IMG/VR virus record: IMGVR_UViG_3300027734_000004
Span: 1 to 57,528 of that record
Direction: 5' to 3' (one strand)
DNA: 57,528 bases
Origin: a virus
Part shown: positions 49,497 to 55,555 of the stretch, one piece after another
Numbering within the stretch: position 1 is the first letter of the stretch
How the letters are laid out: each line of letters opens with the position of its first letter
Translations under genes and position numbers: made by a program
The notes under the pieces: generated by a model
The model's database searches: none
The model's input: the letters and a program-made list of their open reading frames with translations, nothing else
What the model was told of the DNA's origin: nothing

Positions 49497-49708
49497 TGAA
49501 GTTCCTGACGCTCTTGCTGGGTGTTCTGAACAAGCTGTTGGGTGCTTGGGGGGAATATCGTTGGAAGCGGCAGGGGCGTCAGGAAACTATCAAGGAGCAA
49601 AACGATGCCATCAATAGGCAAATTGAGTTGGGCGAGGCTGCTGTCAGCATCCCTGATCCTGAGCGCACTGAACGGCTGCGCGACCGTTTCGACCGTTCCC
49701 GTAAATAG
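49496..49708 (+). CDS. Inner-membrane spanin (Rz-like), 70 aa
   Basis: One N-terminal hydrophobic segment (MKFLTLLLGVLNKLLGAWGE) is followed by a charged coiled coil (KRQGRQETIKEQNDAINRQI) and a basic C-terminus. The stretch is shorter than lambda Rz but within the range of known i-spanins. The identification rests on the second gene nested in another frame, which codes a lipoprotein. Together they would fuse inner and outer membranes in the last step of lysis. Confidence 0.75.
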   Translation: MKFLTLLLGVLNKLLGAWGEYRWKRQGRQETIKEQNDAINRQIELGEAAVSIPDPERTERLRDRFDRSRK

Positions 49709-49838
49709 CTATTGCGCTATTGCGAAACCTATCACCTATGACGCAAAGCAAGACACGCCTGAAACGGTAGCAGAAGTCGAGCTCCATAATAGCGTATTTA
49801 TTTGTCTTTGCGAGGATGATTGTCCGAAAGGCAAGTAA
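49605..49838 (+). CDS. Outer-membrane spanin lipoprotein (Rz1-like), 77 aa
   Basis: The ATG at 49605 has an AAGGAG site and lies inside the i-spanin gene in a different frame. The signal peptide (ARLLSASLILSALNGC) ends with a lipobox LNGC, so Cys25 would be lipidated. The mature part is short and ends in CLCEDDCPKGK. An overlapping Rz/Rz1 arrangement is found only in phages of hosts with an outer membrane. The upstream in-frame start at 49542 lacks a good site. Confidence 0.82.
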   Translation: MPSIGKLSWARLLSASLILSALNGCATVSTVPVNSYCAIAKPITYDAKQDTPETVAEVELHNSVFICLCEDDCPKGK

Positions 49839-51020
49839 ATGGCTTTCCCATTAAAAATAGACGAAGCGTTGTTTGCATACGCTACGCCTCGCCAGCGCGA
49901 GGTGCTTGAAGCAGTCAACCTACATGGAAGCGCCAAAGCTGCGTCCATTTCATTAGGTATCAATGTCGGTGCGGCAAGCGATGCCTACATTGCAGTCAAG
50001 AAAAAAGCAGCAATGCACGGGTACGCGCCAGAGCATGATTTCACCCGGCCAGTGCCGCAGGGCTATGTCACCAAGGGCGTGTCAACATACTATAATTCTG
50101 AAGGCAAACCATCTGGTCAATGGGTAAAGGCTTCACTAACGCATGAAGCGCTCATAGAAGCCATGCGTGAGACAGTTGCGGGCTTCAAGGATCAAATAGA
50201 GCCAGCGGCTGCTATTGCTGCTCCAGCGGCTTCTGAGGAGCATCTGTGCAACCTATACACGTTTACCGATTACCATCTTGGGATGCTGGCATGGCATAAA
50301 GAAGGCGGGAGCGATTGGAACATATCCATCGCAGAAAAAACCATCATTGCTGCGCTGGTACAGATGGTCAATCAAAGCCCCAACGCACACACAGCAGTGC
50401 TCAATATCCAAGGTGACTTCCTGCACACTGACGGCAAGACGCCTGTGACGCCAGCCTCTAAACATGTGTTGGACGCAGACAGCCGTTTCCCAAAAATCCG
50501 CCGTGCCGCAATCCGCATCATCCGCTCACTGATGGCGATATGTTTGCAGCGCCATCAGGAAGTCTATCTAATTATAGCTGAAGGCAATCACGACGAGGAG
50601 AGCGCCGGATGGCTGGCCGACCTGTTCGCGGTGCATTACGAAGAAGAACCTCGCGTGACTGTCAATGACAGCGTTTTGCCATTCTATGTGTTTGAATGGG
50701 GTAGCACGATGCTGGGCGTTCACCACGGGCACAAGGTCAAGAACGAAAGCCTACCGCTTCTATTTGCCGCTCAATTCCCTGAAGCATGGGGCCGGACTAA
50801 GCATCGTGAAATTTCGTGCGGGCACCGACATCATCGTGATGAAAAAGAATATAATGGTGTGACAATTATACAACACCCTACACTTAGTGCCAGAGATGCT
50901 TATGCAGCGCGTGGCGGATGGATTGCTGATCGTGCTGCATGGGCTATAACGTACCATAAAAAGTACGGCGCTGTTGGCCGTGTAATGGTAACGACTGAAA
51001 TGTTGAATATTATAGACTGA
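49839..51020 (+). CDS. HTH-metallophosphoesterase, 393 aa
   Basis: An N-terminal helix-turn-helix (RQREVLEAVNLHGSAKAASI, then a second helix with AYIAVKKKAA) is joined to a calcineurin-like phosphoesterase with all metal motifs: TDYHLG (about residue 143), GDFLH (about 191), GNHDEE (about 249), HHGH (about 290) and CGHRHH (about 325). Such proteins occur in many phages; a nuclease or nucleotidase role is likely but not proven. It is the last late gene, and its 3' end overlaps the convergent DUF3310 gene by 11 bases. Confidence 0.85.
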   Translation: MAFPLKIDEALFAYATPRQREVLEAVNLHGSAKAASISLGINVGAASDAYIAVKKKAAMHGYAPEHDFTRPVPQGYVTKGVSTYYNSEGKPSGQWVKASLTHEALIEAMRETVAGFKDQIEPAAAIAAPAASEEHLCNLYTFTDYHLGMLAWHKEGGSDWNISIAEKTIIAALVQMVNQSPNAHTAVLNIQGDFLHTDGKTPVTPASKHVLDADSRFPKIRRAAIRIIRSLMAICLQRHQEVYLIIAEGNHDEESAGWLADLFAVHYEEEPRVTVNDSVLPFYVFEWGSTMLGVHHGHKVKNESLPLLFAAQFPEAWGRTKHREISCGHRHHRDEKEYNGVTIIQHPTLSARDAYAARGGWIADRAAWAITYHKKYGAVGRVMVTTEMLNIID

Positions 51021-51291
51021 CGGCCCGTTCCAAATACCAAATCGCTTTGCGCAAATCTTCGTTCGCGTCTTCCTTATGATTGGCGCGGCTGATGTATTTT
51101 AGGGCATTGCCTTTGCAGTATCCGGAAAACTCTTCGCCGGTTAGCTTGGCCTGAATGTAGTCAATAGCTTCAATGCCTCCCACCTTATAATGCGCCGGTT
51201 GGTTAACCATGTCTGAAACGGCAATGCATTCGTCGCAAAGCATGGTCAGAAGAGTGCCATGGCCGCATTTAAAATCTTTAAGTGATGTCAT
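51010..51291 (-). CDS. DUF3310 protein, 93 aa
   Basis: The second half is the DUF3310 pattern: VNQPAHYKVGGIEAIDYIQA, GYCKGNALKYISRAN, DLRKAIWYLERAV. This family is widespread in phages next to replication or nucleotide-metabolism genes; the exact role is uncertain. The first 30 residues include two cysteines (MLCDECIAV, with CGHG before) that could bind zinc. It is the last gene of the leftward recombination cluster and overlaps the upstream gene by four bases. Confidence 0.88.
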   Translation of the reverse strand: MTSLKDFKCGHGTLLTMLCDECIAVSDMVNQPAHYKVGGIEAIDYIQAKLTGEEFSGYCKGNALKYISRANHKEDANEDLRKAIWYLERAVSL

Positions 51292-51533
51292 GACTGAAGA
51301 ACCTTAACCTTGCCAATAAACAGTGGGTTGAGGGCAATTTTACCAACACTGTAAAAGTTGCCAGATCCCCTGACGGCTTCGTTGTCCTTATAGATCTCAT
51401 CGACAATGATAAAATCAGAATCGCTCAATTCGCGGGTCAATTCTTCCAAGCTTTGTGCCCGATGCTCACCAATAATCTGGTGGACTGAATTACCACTGCG
51501 CGATGGCATGTTCATTGTGATCTGAAATCTCAT
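51288..51533 (-). CDS. Hypothetical recombination-cluster protein, 81 aa
   Basis: ATG 51533 is preferred because GAAGG lies upstream and the longer start at 51590 overlaps the ssDNA-binding gene. The product begins MRFQITMNMPSRSGNSVHQI and has an acidic middle (EELTRELSDSDFIIVDEIYK). No family is recognised. It is co-transcribed with the ssDNA-binding protein. Confidence 0.65.
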   Translation of the reverse strand: MRFQITMNMPSRSGNSVHQIIGEHRAQSLEELTRELSDSDFIIVDEIYKDNEAVRGSGNFYSVGKIALNPLFIGKVKVLQS

Positions 51534-51589
51534 AATAATACCTTCAAAAAGATGGGCGGGATATAGCACCCCGCCCACCCCCTTGTCCA

Positions 51590-52267
51590 TTAGCCGAAAT
51601 CGTCATCCGACGATGGTACGGCGGCAGGGGCTGAAACCTGTGTCGAGCCAGTCGAAGGAGGTAATGCAGGGGCTGCTTGCATAGGCGCAGGGGAAACGCC
51701 ACCACCATTCTTAGGGCTGAACACAAGATCAGCAGGACGGTCAACCCAGCTTACGATCTTGAAGACCGGAGCATAGTTGGTTGTCTTTACGGCTTCACCC
51801 TTGTCGTTGCGTCCTTGCGTAACGATAGGGATTACGGTTTCAAGTTCGACAACAGGAAGCTTACCTGCGTTTGCCTTAACACCGGTCAAATATTCTGTGT
51901 GGCAAGTGTCGAAAGCGCCCAGCATGGCCTTGGCCGTGGAAGCAATCTCACGCACATCTCCACCGGAATCCTTGCCCAGCTTCAGCATCATGCGGATGCC
52001 CTGCTTGAAATTACCGTTTGGCTTTTCAGGCATAGGCTGACCAATTGGCGCAACCCGGAATTCAGGTGCTGCACCGGCTGGGAAATGAATGAAACCCACT
52101 TCGATGTTTTCAAAGTCCATGACGGCTTTGAAAGATCCGGTGATGTCCACGGGATTGTTGACACCGTCCGTGCGGTCGATGCGGAAGAAGCGGCCTGCCC
52201 GTGCGTCAAACTTGACGATAGGGATGATTTCGCCGCCAGTAGATTCGTAATTAAAACCAAATGCCAT
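51590..52267 (-). CDS. ssb: Phage ssDNA-binding protein, 225 aa
   Basis: The protein has the length and layout of phage replication ssDNA-binding proteins: a folded N-terminal part (IPIVKFDARAGRFFRIDRTD, FENIEVGFIHFPAGAAPEFR), a central tract (GNFKQGIRMMLKLGKDSGGD) and a disordered Pro/Ala/Ser-rich tail ending in SSDDDFG. The acidic tip is typical of SSBs and of T7 gp2.5-like proteins, which use it to contact partners. The gene is coded with the exonuclease at 52334, a recombination pair. The fold itself cannot be confirmed by eye. Confidence 0.82.
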   Translation of the reverse strand: MAFGFNYESTGGEIIPIVKFDARAGRFFRIDRTDGVNNPVDITGSFKAVMDFENIEVGFIHFPAGAAPEFRVAPIGQPMPEKPNGNFKQGIRMMLKLGKDSGGDVREIASTAKAMLGAFDTCHTEYLTGVKANAGKLPVVELETVIPIVTQGRNDKGEAVKTTNYAPVFKIVSWVDRPADLVFSPKNGGGVSPAPMQAAPALPPSTGSTQVSAPAAVPSSDDDFG

Positions 52268-52285
52268 TTTACATTTTCCTTTTAT

Positions 52286-52305
52286 GGTGCTGTCTAGCCA
52301 GCACC
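52286..52305. other. Intergenic hairpin between exonuclease and ssb
   Basis: GGTGCTG (52286-52292) and CAGCACC (52299-52305) form a perfect seven-pair stem over six bases. A second small inverted repeat (CCGCA/TGCGG, 52314-52326) lies next to it. No T-run follows on the minus strand. Such hairpins can set mRNA processing so that ssb is made in larger amounts than the nuclease; this is inferred. Confidence 0.5.
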
Positions 52306-52333
52306 TTGCTTCCCCGCATTGTGCGGAAACTGG

Positions 52334-53089
52334 TTATATGCCCCAGATCTCAAACGCCTGCTGGCGCGAAACTGGGTCATTGAAATAGAAAGTGTCCGTA
52401 TCCGGAACGATAAACGATGCCAATTCCATAGGATCATCGCTGAGCGCCAAGAAGCGCTGTATGGCCATCCCTATCTTGCCAAGCGCCTCAACGTGTTCAC
52501 GGGCGTTTTCTAGGGCGTATGTGGCGTGTTTCTTGGCTGTTATATATGTTACCCGCGCAGACAGGTTGTCACCCCTTGCAGCACGATACAGGGCCACCTG
52601 ACGGGCATGCGGCTGGCTGATCTTGCTTGGCAGCGCGTGGGTGGTCTTTAGGTCGGTCAGCATGCCATGCTGCTCCCATTCAAAGTCATAATAACCGATC
52701 ATAGGCACAAGCAGGCCCTCAATGTCGAGGCTAACACTGCCTTGTGCAGATGAAGGTGTGCCGTAACCGCGCAATTCGCGCAAGCCCATCTCCACCATGT
52801 CTGGTATTGCCTTGCGTTCCTTATCGACCTTGTCGCCGCTGATAAAAGATGCCAGCGTGTTAAACTTGTCCAATGCAATTTTGGAACAGTCAGCCAATGA
52901 CGCATCAAGGTTAAAGAGCCCGTGGGCAACACCATCTTCAACAGCCGTACCGCGATAAGCGGCAGGGCCAACAGACGATGTTTTCTTTAGGCACTTGTTC
53001 ATGACGAAGGTGGCTAATGATGACGTGAACAGGTTGCATGTCGATGGTGACAGATGCTGTATATTATGCACTTCAAACGGATTGATCAT
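52334..53089 (-). CDS. PD-(D/E)XK exonuclease (Cas4/RecB-like), 251 aa
   Basis: The motifs of this nuclease family appear in order: an N-terminal STCNLF start, YRGTAVEDGVAHGL with the conserved Glu near residue 50, GYYDFEW with the catalytic Asp near 133, LTDLKTT with the D-x-K pair near 145-147, and a helix with ARQVALYRAA. It should degrade one strand of linear DNA ends, feeding the ssDNA-binding protein in recombination or genome concatemer processing. No RecT-type annealase is evident nearby. Confidence 0.86.
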   Translation of the reverse strand: MINPFEVHNIQHLSPSTCNLFTSSLATFVMNKCLKKTSSVGPAAYRGTAVEDGVAHGLFNLDASLADCSKIALDKFNTLASFISGDKVDKERKAIPDMVEMGLRELRGYGTPSSAQGSVSLDIEGLLVPMIGYYDFEWEQHGMLTDLKTTHALPSKISQPHARQVALYRAARGDNLSARVTYITAKKHATYALENAREHVEALGKIGMAIQRFLALSDDPMELASFIVPDTDTFYFNDPVSRQQAFEIWGI

Positions 53090-53277
53090 TAATCTTCCTC
53101 AATAGTGATACGATATGATTGGCCATTGCGGCCAACAATCCGCAGCGATGAAACCGCCGATTGCAGGTCATTTGTTACCTCCTGTGGCGCGGAAAGCAAG
53201 CCCTCAGGATCTGCAAAAGAAAACTGCTGTGCGATGCGGTAAAATATATATTCCTGCATTTTTGAATGCGTCTGCAT
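53089..53277 (-). CDS. Small protein before exonuclease, 62 aa
   Basis: ATG 53277 follows TATGGAGATTTT (minus strand). The product begins MQTHSKMQEYIFYRIAQQFS and ends VGRNGQSYRITIEED. It overlaps the exonuclease start by one base (TAATG) and so is probably coupled. It may be a partner of the nuclease; no family is recognised. Confidence 0.65.
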   Translation of the reverse strand: MQTHSKMQEYIFYRIAQQFSFADPEGLLSAPQEVTNDLQSAVSSLRIVGRNGQSYRITIEED

Positions 53278-53312
53278 AAAATCTCCATAGGTAGGTAATT
53301 AATCGATATGCA

Positions 53313-53325
53313 GGACAGTACGCCC
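53313..53325. promoter_or_regulatory. Imperfect GGGC-N5-GCCC operator (site 5)
   Basis: GGAC-AGTAC-GCCC on the + strand (GGGC-GTACT-GTCC on the minus strand): one mismatch in one arm. It lies in the divergent gap upstream of the leftward recombination cluster, 55 bases from site 6. The usual -35/-10 boxes are weak around it; TTGACG-17-TACTGT on the minus strand (53336-53308) overlaps it. Confidence 0.5.
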
Positions 53326-53357
53326 GCGAAATAATTACGTCAACCCAAAAAATAATG

Positions 53358-53387
53358 TTGACATTTCGGGCAGTGCGCCCGTACCTA
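53358..53387 (+). promoter_or_regulatory. Rightward early promoter with GGGC-N5-GCCC operator (site 6)
   Basis: TTGACA (53358-53363), four bases, GGGC (53368-53371), AGTGC, GCCC (53377-53380), then GTACCTA as the -10 region. With the outer C-G pair the palindrome is CGGGC/GCCCG. It starts the early operon that runs through the replication genes and the contig join. Confidence 0.75.
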
Positions 53388-53425
53388 GACGGGCTAAATG
53401 CAAATTTAATCAGTGGAGATTAATT

Positions 53426-53632
53426 ATGAATAATAATCAAGTGTATGAAATAATTAAGAGATCGCAGCGGGCATTTAAGCGCGCAGATAAAATAGCAAAA
53501 GAAAAGCGAGAAATTGAAAATGAAATTAAAGCCCTGTGCCGTGAATATGGTGATGCTTGCAGGGTTTGGAATTGGCAACCGCATATGCTGCGTCAGGAAG
53601 TCAATGCCCGCATGGGTAAAAAGGCCGCTTGA
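53426..53632 (+). CDS. Small charged coil protein, 68 aa
   Basis: The ATG at 53426 follows GGAGATTAATT. The product is a long basic/acidic helix (IIKRSQRAFKRADKIAKEKR, then EIENEIKALCREYGDACRVW). It is the first gene of the early operon. The last bases of the gene carry the -35 box of site 7, so the next gene can also be started independently. No function is recognised. Confidence 0.68.
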   Translation: MNNNQVYEIIKRSQRAFKRADKIAKEKREIENEIKALCREYGDACRVWNWQPHMLRQEVNARMGKKAA

Positions 53633-53658
53633 CATCAAAGGACGCCTCGCCCTAATTG
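53629..53658 (+). promoter_or_regulatory. Rightward promoter with imperfect operator (site 7)
   Basis: TTGACA (53629-53634, overlapping the stop codon), five bases, GGAC (53640-53643), GCCTC, GCCC (53649-53652), then TAATTG. One arm has a single mismatch. It lies 35 bases before the HTH gene at 53693, giving that gene a possible self-regulated promoter. Confidence 0.6.
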
Positions 53659-53692
53659 GGGTGCCGATACCTATCGAGCAATTGGAGTTACA

Positions 53693-53902
53693 ATGAAGCA
53701 GACCAAAGAAGAATTCGCAATGGCGCGTGGTGCGCTGAACATGACAACCCCTCAACTGGCTAAGGCTTTGCGGATGGGGATAGGTTCAGATCGCACAATC
53801 AGGCGCTATGAAAGCGGAGAGTGCCCCGTGCCGGGACCAACGTCAGTTGCGGTGGAAGCCCTGCTGACAGGGTTCAGGCCAAAGGGATTTGAAGAAGGTT
53901 AA
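53693..53902 (+). CDS. HTH regulator, XRE-like, 69 aa
   Basis: A single helix-turn-helix domain fills the protein: EEFAMARGALNMTTPQLAKA as the first helices, LRMGIGSDRTIRRYESGE with the recognition region and the typical xRRYExGE of XRE-type proteins, and PVPGPTSVAVEALL. It is the best candidate for the repressor of the seven operators because an operator lies in its own promoter. Binding itself is not shown by the sequence. Confidence 0.82.
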   Translation: MKQTKEEFAMARGALNMTTPQLAKALRMGIGSDRTIRRYESGECPVPGPTSVAVEALLTGFRPKGFEEG

Positions 53903-53927
53903 TAATTTTATTTAAAGGAGCAAAGAA

Positions 53928-54302
53928 ATGTTAGAAGTTCAAGAAAAGAAGTTGAAGCAAGCTGTTGATATACTCGCCCTGCTGGGTACGCAATTCAAGG
54001 TCATTACGCCAGATGGCGAAGAGTATGGTGAACTTGAGGTTAAGCCACCAAAGCCCGCGCCCAAAATTACAAAACTGCCTAAATATCCCCGTGGTGAAGT
54101 ACGCAGTTTCTTTTTGCCATTTTTGGAAAACATGAATGCTGGGGCCGCGAAGGTTATTGACTGCAAGTCTTATGATGCCCGTGTGATTTCTCGCGACATC
54201 TCATCGTATTCCGTCAACCATTTTGGTCATGGGGCTATATCGTGCCATACGGATCGCGACCAAAATAAGGTCCAAATACTTGCCTTAAAAAATCTAGGAT
54301 GA
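53928..54302 (+). CDS. Hypothetical early protein, 124 aa
   Basis: The ATG at 53928 follows AAAGGAGCAAAGAA. The N-terminus (EVQEKKLKQAVDILALLGTQ) is helical, a Pro/Lys-rich linker follows (VKPPKPAPKITKLPKYP), and the C-terminal part looks like a small folded domain (VRSFFLPFLENMNAGAAKVI). This could be a DNA-binding protein, but no motif is decisive. It overlaps the next gene by four bases. Confidence 0.68.
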   Translation: MLEVQEKKLKQAVDILALLGTQFKVITPDGEEYGELEVKPPKPAPKITKLPKYPRGEVRSFFLPFLENMNAGAAKVIDCKSYDARVISRDISSYSVNHFGHGAISCHTDRDQNKVQILALKNLG

Positions 54303-54541
54303 CTGTCATTTCGACCGACCACATAGAAACGGTCGAAGATTTGGTGACCGCGATGGCGAAGGCTATCAACCCTGCTGCCTTTTCAGATGGTGGTTCAAAC
54401 AGGGAGATAGCCCTTTGCCGTTTCGCAGCCAGACGGGCTTTGGCGGTAGTCGCACCGATAATGGTGCGTGAGGCTGCTGCCTTGGCCGGTGATCACAAAG
54501 AGATCGCATCAAACATTATGCGGTTAAACGAAATTTTTTAA
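54299..54541 (+). CDS. Hypothetical early protein, 80 aa
   Basis: ATG 54299 overlaps the upstream stop (ATGA). The product begins MTVISTDHIETVEDLVTAMA and is helical with an Arg-rich middle (REIALCRFAARRALAV). No family is recognised. It belongs to the same early operon. Confidence 0.65.
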   Translation: MTVISTDHIETVEDLVTAMAKAINPAAFSDGGSNREIALCRFAARRALAVVAPIMVREAAALAGDHKEIASNIMRLNEIF

Positions 54542-54557
54542 GGTTAAGGGAATAATT

Positions 54558-54836
54558 ATGAAAGACGTTATAGTGCCAATGGACGAACAGGGGCTTATGT
54601 TAGCCGCTGACAAGGTCCAAAAGTTTGTGTTGGAGGTTACGCAAAATCCCGGTGATGGGCTTGGCATAGCTGCCATGCTTATGACCAATTTTCTTGCGTC
54701 CGGCATAGCCTGCGGGATCTGTGATGATGATGTTGTTGATTTAGTTTTGAATTCAATCCGCCAGAACGTCAGCGATACCGTTGCCGCCATTTACGATGGC
54801 ATGGCCGCAGAGGCTTTAACCGAAACAATTCAATAA
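54558..54836 (+). CDS. Hypothetical early protein, 92 aa
   Basis: The ATG at 54558 follows AAGGTTAAGGGAATAATT. The product begins MKDVIVPMDEQGLMLAADKV, then has helices with Cys residues (GIACGICDDDVVDLVLNSIR). It is acidic. The Cys pair might be metal-binding, but two residues are not enough to claim it. No family is recognised. Confidence 0.65.
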   Translation: MKDVIVPMDEQGLMLAADKVQKFVLEVTQNPGDGLGIAAMLMTNFLASGIACGICDDDVVDLVLNSIRQNVSDTVAAIYDGMAAEALTETIQ

Positions 54837-54848
54837 AAGGAAATGATT

Positions 54849-55064
54849 ATGAAAGATAAATACGCTTACCCGTCCCTGTATAACACAGGCCCAAGGCCCG
54901 GAATGGAACTTCGCGACTGGTTTGCTGGCATGGCGTTAAATGGCATGTTGGCAGAATTTATGAGCGAACCTCACGTTGATGTAGATTACCAGCCTCATGA
55001 ATATGCATGCATGGCATATGCATATGCTGATGCAGTGATGAAAGAAAGAGATAAGGGCCTGTGA
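54849..55064 (+). CDS. Conserved phage protein, 71 aa
   Basis: I prefer ATG 54849 (spacing of about eight from AAAGGAA) over 54843. The motif PGMELRDWFAGMALNGML is common in short phage proteins of unknown function, and ACMAYAYADAVMKERDKG closes the protein. It overlaps the resolvase start (GTGA), so it is coupled to it. Confidence 0.7.
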   Translation: MKDKYAYPSLYNTGPRPGMELRDWFAGMALNGMLAEFMSEPHVDVDYQPHEYACMAYAYADAVMKERDKGL

Positions 55065-55531
55065 TTATCCTTGGCATAGATCCCGGCCTTAGTGGGGCGC
55101 TGGCGTTCTACGATACGGTCGAACAGGCTGTCGAGGTAATCGACATGCCGGTGCTGGAACTTATGCGTAATGGCAAGAAGAAACGGGAGGTCAGTGCGCA
55201 AGCGCTGGCCAACCACATCGCAGGCAGGAAGATCAGTGCAGCTTATTTGGAGCGCGTCAATGCAATGACCGGACAGGGCGTGACATCTGTTTTTAGCTTT
55301 GGTCGATCATTGGGGATTGTCGAGGGCATCCTTGCTGCATATGATATTCCAACAACGCTTGTAACGCCTCAGGCGTGGCAGAAGGCTGTCAATCAACGCG
55401 CAGGTAAAGACGGAAGCCGTGAAAGAGCAATGCAGCTTTTTCCTGCGCAGGTCGATCTGTTCCAGCGCAAGAAAGACGATGGTCGATCTGACGCTACCCT
55501 CATAGCTTATTACGGAGCGAAAACGCTTTAA
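55061..55531 (+). CDS. RuvC-like Holliday junction resolvase, 156 aa
   Basis: The RNase H-fold active site is complete: Asp7 in ILGIDPGLSGALAFYD, Glu64 in AAYLERVNAM, and the acidic pair in KKDDGRSDATLIAYY (Asp139/140 and Asp144). The middle carries SVFSFGRSLGIVEGI and TPQAWQKAV, typical of phage RuvC-like proteins. It would resolve branched DNA made during replication and recombination before packaging. The start is GTG 55061, overlapping the upstream stop. Length matches the family. Confidence 0.9.
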   Translation: MIILGIDPGLSGALAFYDTVEQAVEVIDMPVLELMRNGKKKREVSAQALANHIAGRKISAAYLERVNAMTGQGVTSVFSFGRSLGIVEGILAAYDIPTTLVTPQAWQKAVNQRAGKDGSRERAMQLFPAQVDLFQRKKDDGRSDATLIAYYGAKTL

Positions 55532-55555
55532 TTACACATAGATCAGGGGCTGATA

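Noticed and set aside
53308-53390. CRISPR-like reading of the GGGC-N5-GCCC sites
   Set aside because: The copies are short, widely spaced over the genome and fixed relative to promoter boxes; there is no repeat-spacer periodicity.
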